Position numbers and translations under genes: made by a program. Positions 11,521-22,329 of a stretch of 64,000 nucleotides of DNA are shown here, piece by piece. The stretch's first letter is position 1. Each line of letters opens with the position of its first letter. This DNA is from Ixodes scapularis (taxonomy: Eukaryota > Arthropoda > Arachnida > Ixodida > Ixodidae), in the NCBI RefSeq assembly GCF_016920785.2, contig NW_024609837.1:55108671-55172670 (forward strand), in the 5' to 3' direction. The notes below the pieces were generated by a model. The model had not been told where the DNA came from and did no database searches. It worked only from the letters and a program-made list of their open reading frames with translations.

Positions 11521-14500
11521 GTTGTCGTAACCGAAGAGGCTCTTCGTGAATCTGGCCTCAGGTTCTTCTTTCTTCTCTTTTAAACGAGCCGAGTTCATCC
11601 GTTCATATTTCCACTCCAAAGTAGTGCCACTAAATAAGCTACGCTTGAGAGTAACGACATTTCGCCATGTTGTGGCTTAAAATCATGGTTGCCAGTTATC
11701 TAAAGCTTTATCTGAAATCACAGGAAACGCTTTTTCGTCCTCCACAAATGTTTAAACAGTTCGCGACAGAGCAAAGCAATATTACATGAGCTTCCCAACA
11801 CCAAATCTAATGCTGAAGTAGTCGCACTTTTGAATCATGACGATCGGCAGCAAGCGTCTGCTCTGCAGAAGCATTAAAATGGCGACGCCCGCAACAGTGG
11901 GGAGCAACGGGGTGCAGATATCTTAAGCACAGCTCATTTAGTGCTTCTACTCCAGACTTCCACCACCTAGCCTCACCTCTGCAGTAAATCGCAGCGCGAT
12001 GGGTTGGGAAACAAAATCTTGCGGATCGTCCAAGCGGGTGTACACGTTGTGGGTGGTGTTGAGCAAGTTTGGCCGGTCGAGTGTTTCTTTAATAGTGATT
12101 TCACACGAGTTCATGCAATCATGGTTTGGGTTACGTTTATTATATTTATATAAAGATGCGCAGGGTGTTTGATTTTAATTCGTACAGATTTACGTTTCAA
12201 AAAATTCGTAAACGGTTCAGTACTGCGTTTAATGCAAGTAAGTTATACGGCCAGGAAGACATAAAGGGTTATTCCTCAGTTTGTAATTAGCTTTTAGATG
12301 AGTGTGAAGAAACGCATGGTCCCAACTAGAAACATAGCCTCATCGAAAGCCCCTAAATCATACTTAGGATGGACCCGAAGCAGGTGAAAAGCACTGGGAT
12401 GCGCCAAAGCTACCACTCGAGCAACAGGCTGAAGGTTCGCGGTGCGTGAACGCAGATAACGTGATTAGGGAGTTTTCGTAGACCCTTTTTAGACTTTACA
12501 ACTGCGCATGCGCGGCTCTAGCCCTGCATACAGAGTCCGGGATCTCGTAGGGGGCTACGGAAACTCGCGTCGGCGTTGACGCACTGCTAGCCTGTGCCTG
12601 TTGCACGAACTTTGGGCCACCCTAGTCCATGTCCATGTGGGGGTTTTCCGATGACGCTTCGCAAGTTTCTCATTGAAACCATACGTTTATTTTCGATCAT
12701 TAAGTAACGAATTTTATTTAATTACCGAACACACTGTGGCGGTTCTCTGCTCTTATAATATCCGCCGAACTCGAGAGAAACACCTGGCGAAAACGGTATT
12801 CAGCTAACAGTGTGATCGTTTTTTTTTTTTTTTTTTTTTTAAATTTTTATTAAAACATAATTCCCTGTATATGTAAATCCTGTTTTGGGAGGAACATTGA
12901 GCTATATGCTAACTGTTTTGCAAGAAACTAAAGTTTAAGGTTCGTATGCTTTCAGCCTCTGCAGATATAGACGCTTTACACACGCGCCAGATTACAGACG
13001 CCATTGCCGACCTTCTATTGTCTTACCGAGATATCAAACCACTGAAGCGGGCTTTGGCGAGCCTCCACAAAGGCGAATGCTGGGGAAAAAGACACCGTCG
13101 TATCTAAAATGCCAGTAACCTGTCCTCCTGTGGTAATGATGGAGCGAAGTGAAAAATATAAGAGGAAACAAAAACTGAAGGTCAGTTATGGCGGCGCCCA
13201 TGAACAGCTGCTGTAAAGCGTCTATAGGAGATTTCTAATTGTGTGTTGTGTATGTCGAGACGGCGGGAGTGGGCACCTGCAGTGTGGCCGCAGTGATGAG
13301 AGCAGCGGCAGCGCTAGTCTGGGGGTTGTGTAGCGCGAGCTTTCGCTCCCCGAGCTCGGGCGCTTTTTTGAGCCACCCAAAGGCATTTTCGGATTACCTT
13401 CCAGCATGCTTTTTTATTTTCTTCAAATTCAAAATGGCTCGTGAGAAATGGAGGTCATGTCAAAAACAACATTCAACCATGTTGAATTAACCTGAGACTG
13501 GGGTAGAGAAGAGACATCAAAACGTAGAAAGGACAGAAAATAAACAGGACGACGTCTCAACATCAGTGATGTGATTGCTGCGCCAATTGCGCCAAACTGC
13601 GCCAAGGGGTTAACCCTGCTACATCCTGCTACATTTTGCCAAAATATGAGTAATCTGCGCCAAGCCTGCGCCAAAGGATCAATTTTGGTCGCCTTTCAAA
13701 TCCGAAACTAAGCTGAGTACCGTAAATGAGCACGTGTGAGCTAGGTGGCGCAAGCGGTCGCCCGACACAAAGTACCCTGCATCAATCGTTCATCCGGTCT
13801 TGCGTGGTTTTTCCCGCCGTCTCTCGTTTCGCGTTCTCGTTGTCTCGCGTTTTCTTTATTTTTTTATTATTATTTTTTTTTTTTGCGATAGACGTGTTTG
13901 TGTGCAGACGCTCCGAGACTAGCGTGCCGAGTACCAGCCATGCCATCATGCTTTGAAACGAAATTATGTTTCTGTGCGGCGGGAGTTGTTTTGTGAGCTG
14001 GAGCACTCGCTCCAGAAAGCAACAGCCGTGGGAATACTATATTTGGTCCCTGCCTGGCCAGTCACCGCGGTCGCGCGACGTCGGGTGTTGCCGTCCGCAC
14101 GTCGCTGCAGATATGGCGCTTTTTAAAAAAAAACTAAGTACCGCCAAAAGCTCATCAACATTCCTGTTCTCGTTTAAATCACGCGTTACTACAAAAATCT
14201 ACCTCTAACTCAAAGACTGATGTGTCGAAGTATTGATTGCCTAGGTTTTTCTCGGTGAGCCTTCTTTCAGGATGGACCCTGGTACGTGAAAAATCTGCCG
14301 CGAAAGAAATTTGGTGGAGAGAAGTGAGCTAAAGTAAAGAAGGCAATGTCTGCACTCTGAACCCGCACAGCGCACTTGTTTGCCTTGAGTTCGGAAGAAC
14401 GTTTTGATCCTGGCTCGCGATGTCTTGCATCGATGTGCTCAGGTTCTTTTTCTTTTTTTTCTCTGTGTGTTTAGCTTGTACCTCGCCTGATGGCCAGGCA

Positions 14501-14645
14501 AGCGCTGGACTGTTTTTTGTCGTATGCTGGACCGTTACATTTTGCAAACAATTTTGGGAACCAGTTGGCGACGGAGCAGAGTGGCATGGTTTCGATAGAA
14601 CAGCCATCTCCGCTCGCGCGACAATTTTGCATTGCATTGTAGTAG
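11521..14645. other. No gene recognised
   Basis: Contains a T-run at 12821-12840, the TGCGCCAA repeats and a segment at 12465-12560 that resembles 23118-23235 (GGGAGTTTTCGTAG ... CTGCGCNTGCGCG). Confidence 0.4.
13555..13680 (+). repeat. Short CTGCGCCAA-type repeats
   Basis: TGCGCCAA occurs five times within 120 bp, with ACATCCTGCTACATTTTGCC between. Confidence 0.6.
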
Positions 14646-15075
14646 GTACTATCGGGGAAAAATGAAATGCGAACAGAGGAGCGCGTGGCTCGCGGTACAG
14701 GCTGCGCCACCTGGAAGTGAGCCTAGGAGCGAGGGTGCGTGGCCTACTTCGATGTGTTCACGCTCCTCGATTGGCGCTCCCCCAGCTTCGGCAGTGCGCC
14801 TCTCAGTGCGCTGAAAGCTGGCACCGCTATCTTTGCCTGCTCGGCGAGTGCGGCGAGCTTCTTTGCACCGCACGCGCTGAGCCAGCAAAGATAGCGGTGA
14901 TAGCTTTCAGCGCACTAAGAGGCGCACTGCTGAAGCTTGGGGAGCGAAGAGGGAGGGGCGTGAACACGTCGGAGTAGGCCACGCACCCTCGCTCCTAGGC
15001 TCACTTCCAGGCGGCGCAGCCTGTACCGCGAGCCTCGCGCTCCTCTGTTCGCGTTTCATTTTTCCCCGATAGTAC
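14646..15075. mobile_element. 430-bp fold-back element with ~190-bp arms
   Basis: GTACTATCGGGGAAAAATGA occurs at both ends in inverted orientation, and the arms stay alignable almost to the centre (for example GGCACCGCTATCTTTG / CAAAGATAGCGGTG). GC-rich, with no coding content. Confidence 0.88.
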
Positions 15076-15389
15076 ATGTTTAATCAGTTGGAGACTTATT
15101 CCATTTATTATATAACTAGTCTACCTAATACTGTGCTATTTACTACTAAGCTGGTCGTTTTCAAATAAATTTTAATATGTGCAGTTTGGTTCTTATTTAA
15201 CTATAGTGCGTACATAAATCTGTATAATTTAACTGAAGCATTGCAAAATGTGTCATGTCAAAGGCATTTCAGTTACATGTTGAAAGACTCCCAGGTGGTC
15301 TAACTTGACTATAATTTGTTGATTGCGGCGAGCAAAGTGTTTTTCGTCTGTCCAACACTTAAAATGATTATTTTTATTTTTTCTAAGAA

Positions 15390-15545
15390 TATATGCTTCA
15401 AAAGCCACTTTTGCTGCTCCGAAACACTGTTTTAGCTGCTCCAAAAGCCGCGTTTGCTGCTCCAAAACACTGTTTTGGCTGCTCCAAAGGCCACTTATGC
15501 TGCTCCAAAACACTGTTTTGGCTGCTCCAAAAGGTGCTCCAAAAC
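15390..15545 (+). repeat. Tandem repeat CTGCTCCAAAA(G)
   Basis: Units TGCTCCAAAACACTGTTTTG alternate with TGCTCCAAAAGCCRC. The CCAAAACACTGTTTTGG part is itself palindromic. Confidence 0.85.
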
Positions 15546-15911
15546 GGCTTAGGCCAATCACATCACTGCAACATTCAAATACGTTCTCCAGCAGGGTGGC
15601 GTAAGAAAAATGACTTGAAAGTCGAGCAGGCAGTCTGAAAACAAGCTATTTTTACGCGTTTCATTTTGTTGGCTTCGTGCATTCGTTTTACACCATCGAA
15701 CTTTTTGTAACCCGTCGTGAACAAACTGTTCCGGCAACACTTGACGTCACGTTTTCAGTGTTGCACAGTTCTCAGACCAAAAGTGAAACTAATTGCGCAA
15801 AAATAAATATTGTTAGTCGTAATTTGGTTTAGTCGTTGAGTCAATTAATGTGCGCCGAAGCAACCTTGAGGCAAAGCGCGGGGGTATTTTCCCGAATGTC
15901 TATTTTGCGCC

Positions 15912-16057
15912 ATGCAGACGACGAGCGATCGGCAGCTGCGCAACCTGCGTGTGGAGAACCCGGAGTTCAGCGAGGTGCTCGGCCAGCTCGACGTCAAGTC
16001 CAAGCTCCGAGAAAAGCGCAAGGTCACCAAGAACATCAGCCCCCTCGTGGCGTCGCA
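15912..16057 (+). CDS. Probable first coding exon of a large unidentified gene
   Basis: The exon opens with ATG in a good context (tgcgccATGc) and reads 48 codons plus two bases before a GTAAGC donor at 16058. Third positions are almost all G or C, unlike the flanking DNA, which is the main reason to believe the frame. The peptide is charged and probably helical (for example NPEFSEVLGQLDVKSKLREK), followed by a basic stretch; there is no signal peptide or membrane segment. The intron that follows is phase 2 and starts with a T-rich tract. The next exon that fits is at 19842, which begins with one base, so the phases agree. I do not recognise the protein family. A basic, charged N-terminus is compatible with a nuclear or cytoskeletal protein, but that is inference. 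Confidence 0.6.
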
Positions 16058-16221
16058 GTAAGCCTCACCCGCCTTTTTTTTTTCTCTCTTTTTTTTTTCT
16101 TTCTTTTACTTCGGATGCACGACAAAAGATCGCCAACTTACGGAGCGCCGGATTTCTGAATTTGTCTAGCCTTTTGCTTTCCAGGGTATATAAGGGTCTT
16201 CAAGCCTTGACGCAAGGTAAT

Positions 16222-16312
16222 CGAACACTTTACGATGAGGAAAGATGGACATTGAACACAAAGCTTGTGTGTTTTTGTCGTCAATGTCCATCTTTCCTTA
16301 TCGTAAATTAGC
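16222..16312. repeat. Hairpin GGAAAGATGGACATTGA
   Basis: The arms ACGATGAGGAAAGATGGACA and the inverted TGTCCATCTTTCCTTATCGT are separated by about 30 bp. Confidence 0.75.
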
Positions 16313-16589
16313 AACCAACACGCTCAACCATCTACATAATCGAACACAAATGCCGGTTTTTGGGTCCTTTTGGTTTTGCAGGCCGACAGGGCGCAATAGG
16401 AAAAAAAAAAAAAAAAATACATTTCTGCCTTATCAGTTTTTTTCGCCCTTTGCAATTCAGCAGCTGTACATAAACAATAAAACAATAACCAACAGTAATC
16501 GAATAATAACAAATACGAGACGTGCAATTGCTGGCACGGGCATGCGCCCCGATAAGAAACCGAAACTTAGAAACGCGTCTACATTGGGA

Positions 16590-16800
16590 ATATTTTCGGA
16601 TAAATCGTAAAGCAACATCCGAGAAACACTCGTCGGTACATTTTTTTCGTATATGTGGATTTTTTCCCGAAAAACTCAGAATTTCGAGGTCACACCGACA
16701 AAGTAAAAAGGAAAAAAAAAAAAAAGACGGTGTTTTGCAAATAAACTTTATAAGAGCACAGGGTCAGGTGTTCTGAAGAGATGCCACTTCAGTTTTGCTT
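16590..16800 (+). repeat. Dispersed repeat shared with 24585-24830 (inverted)
   Basis: Both contain GAGCACAGGGTCAG, CCACTTCAGTTT, GACGGYGT and a TCGGATAAATC segment, in opposite orientation. An A-run at 16712 corresponds to a diverged T-rich stretch in the other copy. Confidence 0.6.
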
Positions 16801-17682
16801 TACTATCTCGAACTACTGACTGAAGGGATCTGCCTTTTAGCAACAACCTGGTCGTGATACCCTGACTTCCGAATTTCAGATAATTGGGAATCTAAGAAAA
16901 ATAAATTTTGATAAACGTCGAATTTTCGGAGAAATGTGAACTCCGGCACCCTCCGAACTTCACGAGAAATAAACTCCGAAGACACGGATGACGATAATGA
17001 TCCCCGGAGAACGGGAGCAGGAGGACAAAGGACAAACACAAATCTCCAAACACAGCTAAGTGACTGGTGCTCGTCGATCAACATCAGAAAACACGGAATC
17101 GTACATCATTTGTAATCTGGGTGGATTCAGTAGTTTTGGATGATTCGCATCGTTTCTGGTTCAAACCGTACCCTTAAAGTTAATATTTAAAAATGTAATT
17201 ACTAAATTGTAATTAACTACCCAATTAAACTGAACGCTAATCATTTTCCTTAATGGGCCCTCTCGCACAGATCACTACGGCATCAACCTTTTTTGTTGGC
17301 GATGCGATAGTTTTCGCCGGAGCGATGTGGCTCGCGTTTTTAAAAACAGCTCGTATAATTGAATAAACATGTAAATCAATCATATGCACTAGAAGTATCA
17401 CGACACTAGCGATTTGAAATAATATTGTTATCAACAAGGAACTTTTTAACGTCACTTTCGTATATGGGAAAAGGGCTCATGTACATTCTCCAGCATATTA
17501 AGAAGAACGGGTATTTGCACTGTTTTTGTATTGCATGCAATTCTTTTACGAAAGAGTTACATATAAAGGACAGAGCACGGACAGCACATCTTCCGACTTT
17601 CAACACGCGTATATTTATTTTCCAGAGGCAGCTAACCTCCAAATGTGCAGCCGGCAGGGTTAAAGTTTAGTTGGTTTAACGC

Positions 17683-17808
17683 AGTACACAAAATTAGCGC
17701 GAAGGACGAACACGGGAAGAAAAAGTAGAGAGGACAGAACGCTTTATCCTGTCTACTCCATCTTCGTGTGTTCGTACTTCGCGTTAATTTTGTGTACTGT
17801 GCGCTACA
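17683..17808. mobile_element. Palindromic MITE with AGTACACAAAATTARCGCGA ends
   Basis: Inverted arms of about 40 bp, AGTACACAAAATTARCGCGA..., 126 bp in total. Confidence 0.8.
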
Positions 17809-19841
17809 AGATTCTATATAAAATGTGTAGCACACGAGTCTGTTTAATGATGTCGGCAAGGTAGTTTTAATCATCCGAAGGCCATAATCAGCGCATGATG
17901 CCTCTGCTATGCAGAGGTCCGAGTGACGAGTGGAGCATGTTATAAGTTTGTTTCTAAACGATGCCAAAAATAATAAAAAAAAAAGGTATTCATTTCACGA
18001 CATTCCTGTTTATACTTTATACAAAGTCGAAATTCATAGTATCGAAATATTGTGAAAACTAACGTAATTATTTCCCGATAATGAACTCAGTAATAACAAC
18101 AAAACATACTACATTAAATGTTCCAAGGTGCATTTAATGCAGATTTTATTTATTATTTATTTTTCTAGGACGCATTTTTTTTCTCTTTTTGTTTTGGACT
18201 TTTCTTTTTCTTTTTGGGGAGCAGCTATAGTTTGATACAGGGAGCTTTATAATGTAGGTAAATATTGCCGATTGTCTTTCCTCGTATGGTGATATCCGCA
18301 GCGAGCGTTTCTAAGTCTCTGATTGGCTGGGTGAAAAGAAAAGCTCCACATGGCTGGCCAATCAGAAGACGACTTGGCGGCGCTCGTCATCAGGGTACCA
18401 CCGTGTCAGTTTGTTTTATGTCGTGGCAATTCAGGATACAAAGAACGTGAACCTATACTTTAGGTACAGCTTGAACTGTCATCTCAAGAAAGAAAACAAA
18501 AAAGTGAGTTTTGCGAGAAAGATTTTTCTTTCGCTACGCTAAGCAGTTCTTGCCGAATCTGGTTGTTAGAAAAAAAAAAAAAGAAAAGAAGAATGCGTTT
18601 GAAACGTGTACTTTTTGATAATAGAATCCGATCATAAATGGACGTTCCTAATTTGCATAAGGGCTAAGGTTCCAAACGCGCCGCTTTAATTGTGGACGGG
18701 AAACACGGTGGAAAGGAAGGAAACCTTTTGATGATCTGAGCATTGTCCGTACTAATACCGTCTGTGGACAAGTTGCTGACTTTCGAGCGTAAAAACAAAA
18801 AGTTTGCTAGGAGCGTGCATCTAGGGCAGGGGTTTCAAACACGCGAACCGCGATTTTTTTGGGACGTGGCCCACAAGGATCCCTCGGCTGTGAGCTCCCG
18901 TTCCCATGTGTGCTGCATGCGCCATAAATAAGTTTCACACTGTCGGTTCATTTCCGTTCGAAAAAAAGCTCTACCGATAGAAGACATTTTGCTATTTCAT
19001 TTTGGACCGAGTATTTCTGCGTGTAAATATTTGCCTCTCTTTCTCACGTAAACACCTGTACGACAATACCACTAATAGACCACAGGGATCTTCGCTCAAG
19101 GACACGCCTTTTTGCTGCAGGAACTCTCGCTCGGTGAAAGTATCCGAAGATAATGCTATGAGCGCGGGCTTCTAGCCGTCAACAAATGCCTTTAAATATA
19201 AGTATGTTTTGTGGGGCTGCTATAAAAATCGTCGAAAAACAAGAGCTCTCGCATAAAAAGTTTTTTTTTAGATTGTTAATGCGAGTGAATTACGCGACAG
19301 AGTGAACGACAATGTGCTGGTTCTCGCTCTATTGAAAAATGCTAGCATGTTGGCCTTTTAAATCTTAGCACATTAAGTGTTAGACCAAAATTGTCGCAGA
19401 AGCAAATCAAAGCTGTCAATGACAGAACGGCGAGTTTAGGAAAAAGCTTAGAGCACTAGGTCCCTTCTCTGTCTCCGGGGTGCCTCTGAGGGATTCGACT
19501 GTTTTGCAACGTGAAACGCTGTTGCTTCTTGTATACGCAAAATAGCAAACGATATAGTTAGCCCCATCGCCCTGCGTTGGTCCTTTCGAGGATGGGACGG
19601 CAGTCAAATGAGACCGTCGTCTGCGAGCTGTATGGCGTTTGTCGCGCGTTTGACGAACCCCCTGACCCGCTTTGAGTGCGACAGTGTGCAGCGCTGTACC
19701 AGGTAAAGGAGCGAAATCCTGAAATCGCTTTCCCCCTGCCAAAGATGCGCGCGGCCTGCGCGCCCGTGGCTTTGATGGCGCACTGTTGCCAGATGAAATG
19801 TAGGCTCGTAGCTGATGCCGTTCGAGCGCTTCGCTGGTGAG

Positions 19842-19911
19842 CATGGGCGAGTGTGCGGACCACCAGGCCCGGGAGGCGAAGAGGCTGTGCCACGCGGAGC
19901 TCAAGAGCTTG
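19842..19911 (+). CDS. Probable exon 2 (or an alternative first exon)
   Basis: Twenty-three codons starting at an ATG at 19843 (context gagcATGG) read into a GTACGT donor at 19912. Of the 22 codons after the ATG, about 21 end in G or C, the strongest coding bias in the window. The peptide is short, charged and rich in Cys, His, Arg and Glu (MGECADHQAREAKRLCH...). Two readings are possible. It may be an internal exon starting at 19842 after the AG at 19840-19841, joining in phase 2 to the exon at 15912; or it may be an alternative first exon using its own ATG. The intron after it is phase 0. The acceptor has a poor pyrimidine tract, which favours the first-exon reading. Product unidentified. 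Confidence 0.45.
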
Positions 19912-20094
19912 GTACGTATATACATCTTGCCGTCTTACTTTTGCACTATTGAATCGATTGAATACGTGTTAATGAACTTTCGGTTTTTGCAATAAACCCT
20001 TTCCGAAATTCAGTCTGGCCACTTTGATTACTATCATCATCTGTGGAACGTTATCTGTGCCATACCAATGGCGGCCCTCTAGTGACTGATAAAG

Positions 20095-20188
20095 GAAGAC
20101 GTTGAAGATGCTCCTGAGCGGATGAAGCGAGGCCTGTACATTCGGGGAGTCAGTACGACGCGACGTAGGAATGGAACACGAGAGCAAC
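20095..20188 (+). CDS. Possible exon 3
   Basis: This 94-bp segment lies between a weak AG acceptor (gactgataaag) and a GTAAGC donor at 20189. It starts in phase 0, matching the exon at 19842, and ends in phase 1, matching the exon at 32731. Only this frame is open. The peptide is acidic then basic (EDVEDAPERMKRGLYIRG...). Third-position GC is only about 45%, so coding support comes mostly from the phase fit and the donor. The small 183-bp intron before it would be unusually short for this gene. Product unidentified. Confidence 0.28.
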
Positions 20189-20967
20189 GTAAGCGTTTAT
20201 TTCTAATAACTCAGATTCAGTCAATGTATGGGCGGCACACAATCGGCTTTAAAGCACTTTGGTGTATAGAATTTTTTCGAGGCGTCTGAGTTGGTTGGAC
20301 CTTTGTTCTGAATGCAGGTTCTTGGTCACCATCGAACTGAAAGTGATCGAGAAAGAACTCACTCTGAACAATTCTTTGCATGCCGTTCATTTACGAAAGT
20401 GACGGTGCCGATACAAGTTCGTTTCCGCCATTGATATGGCAAAACCTAAACTGCTCTACGAACCACCAGATGGCACTGAATTTCGGAAAGGGTCTATTAC
20501 TGTCGAGAATGGGTATAACGAAGTCGGTATTAACGAAATAGCGGCTACAGCGAAGCAGTCACGATTCCCCATTCCCTTTTGCACTTCGTTATAACCGAAG
20601 TGAGACGCAAAGCGAGAAACATGCTCCGCTCGAAACTCGGCGCCTGCAAGGTCGCTTTCCCTCGTGAAGCTTGGATCCAGTTCGGCACTCGTGACCGCTT
20701 CTCCGCCAATAAGGAGTCGGCGGCGCAAGGAAAAGGAACGCGATACTCTGGCTCTGCAAGCAGAACCTATACAGTTACCCTAACGCGCACTCTCTTTTAG
20801 CCCCCCTCTTCACTCCATAGTTTTAACAGCCTCCAGGTAGCGCAGCATCTATCGAAGGCCGTTCTGTTTACGACTGTACCTTTTCTGACGACCATTTCTT
20901 TGACCGTCAAGTAAAAAGTTATATCTCTAGGATCAAATTACCCGAGACTGCGTTAAGGAAAGATGGA

Positions 20968-21144
20968 AAGCTTAGTTGCAACTCAAGAAGGTAGAGCGAG
21001 GGTAAGACGGGCCGGGGAGGATAATGCGGGCGGAACGCTAAAGAGAGAAGGGAGTTTCCCCCTCCCTTGTCCAGCGTTCCGTCTGCTTCCTCCTACCCGG
21101 CCTTCCTTTAACTCGCCCTACCTTCTTGAGTTGAAACTTTCAAC
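20968..21144. mobile_element. Fold-back MITE with CAACTCAAGAAGGTAGRGCG arms
   Basis: Inverted arms of about 75 bp. The centre contains GGAAGCAGACGGAACGCT-type sequence that also occurs as a short hairpin at 22893-22957. Confidence 0.75.
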
Positions 21145-22114
21145 ATGATCAACATCCATCAGCTAAAGTGCAGGCTGGCTGTATTTTCGTTCACGATATA
21201 TGGAAATTTGGTGTTGTTTGCACGCATCTCGCTCTGCGGCCCCCTCGTGGAGCGATGTTTTCTCCGCAGTCGGGGCTCTCGGATGGATGGTGTCCCCAGT
21301 GCGCCTCGGGTCGGCGGTCCGACTTGCGCGGGGCGTCGTTGAAACCGGCAAGCCAGCACAGATGAAGAGGCCGCATCTTGTGCGCAGAGACGGGCCAATG
21401 CATGCCATGTCACGTGACGTTCGAGAACCACGGGATTCGATCACAGCGTTGGCTGCTCGTCCTTTCAGTTTTCGGAATGACATTCGAGATCTCTTTCTTT
21501 ATCTCGGGCAATGCGTTGCAATGCTCTAGCGTGACTGCATATCACTGTCTAGTTTTTTTGGCGCACACGACGTCAGTTTCGTAGCTTAGTCCGCCCACTC
21601 TTTGTATGGATTAAACGACTGCTTGCGTTTATACGCGACTTCGTAGTTGAGATAAACGTTTATCAGGCGGTCACGTGATGTTCCCTCTTTTCTTACATTT
21701 GTCTTCTTTTTTTTTTTTTTGCGGAGTCTAACTGGCTTTAAAGAACATTACCCCACCGCAGGTTTGTGTAGTTCCCTGGCTAAGTGGGAAGCTGGCGACG
21801 TCAGCTTGGATTCTTGGTATTCAACCCTGAATGGAACCTTCCGAGAATAAAGGTAAGCGTATCATTTCGTTTTCTTTTGTTTTTACATACCCGCTTTTAT
21901 TGTATGCATGTTTGTACGACGTAGTATAGACCTCATGACTACACCATAATACTGTCTAATATGTTGCGTTCAAAGCGCATGGTGCGCAGTTCCTTACTCT
22001 TTAGCATTATGTTATATTATTTGCGCGAAGTGTCTAAAGAAATGTTTTTTAAAATAAAAAAAAGATGTTGAAATTTATATCTTTTAATATTTGTTTTTTT
22101 TCTTATAAAACATA

Positions 22115-22327
22115 CTGCAAACGACTTAATTTTCGCGGACTCAGATTTTTGCGAATTGGGCCAAAGCTGTAAATTTCAAATTATTCGCGGGTTATAATTT
22201 TCGCGAATCGAGTGTAGCTTGCGTTCACAGTTGCCCGAATTGTTACCGGGACGTATTTTTCGTGAATTGTAGGCGATTCGCGAAAATCGCGAAAATTCGG
22301 TCCCCGCGAAAATTCAGTCGTTTACAG
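22115..22327. mobile_element. Pogo-type MITE, CTGYAAACGACTKAATTTTC ends
   Basis: Inverted ends of about 25 bp with two mismatches are flanked by TA. The interior is rich in CGCGAA/TTCGCG motifs. Confidence 0.75.
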
Positions 22328-22329
22328 TA

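Noticed and set aside
19416..19925. 169-codon minus-strand open frame
   Set aside because: It overlaps the strongly GC3-biased plus-strand exon at 19842-19911 and shows no domain.
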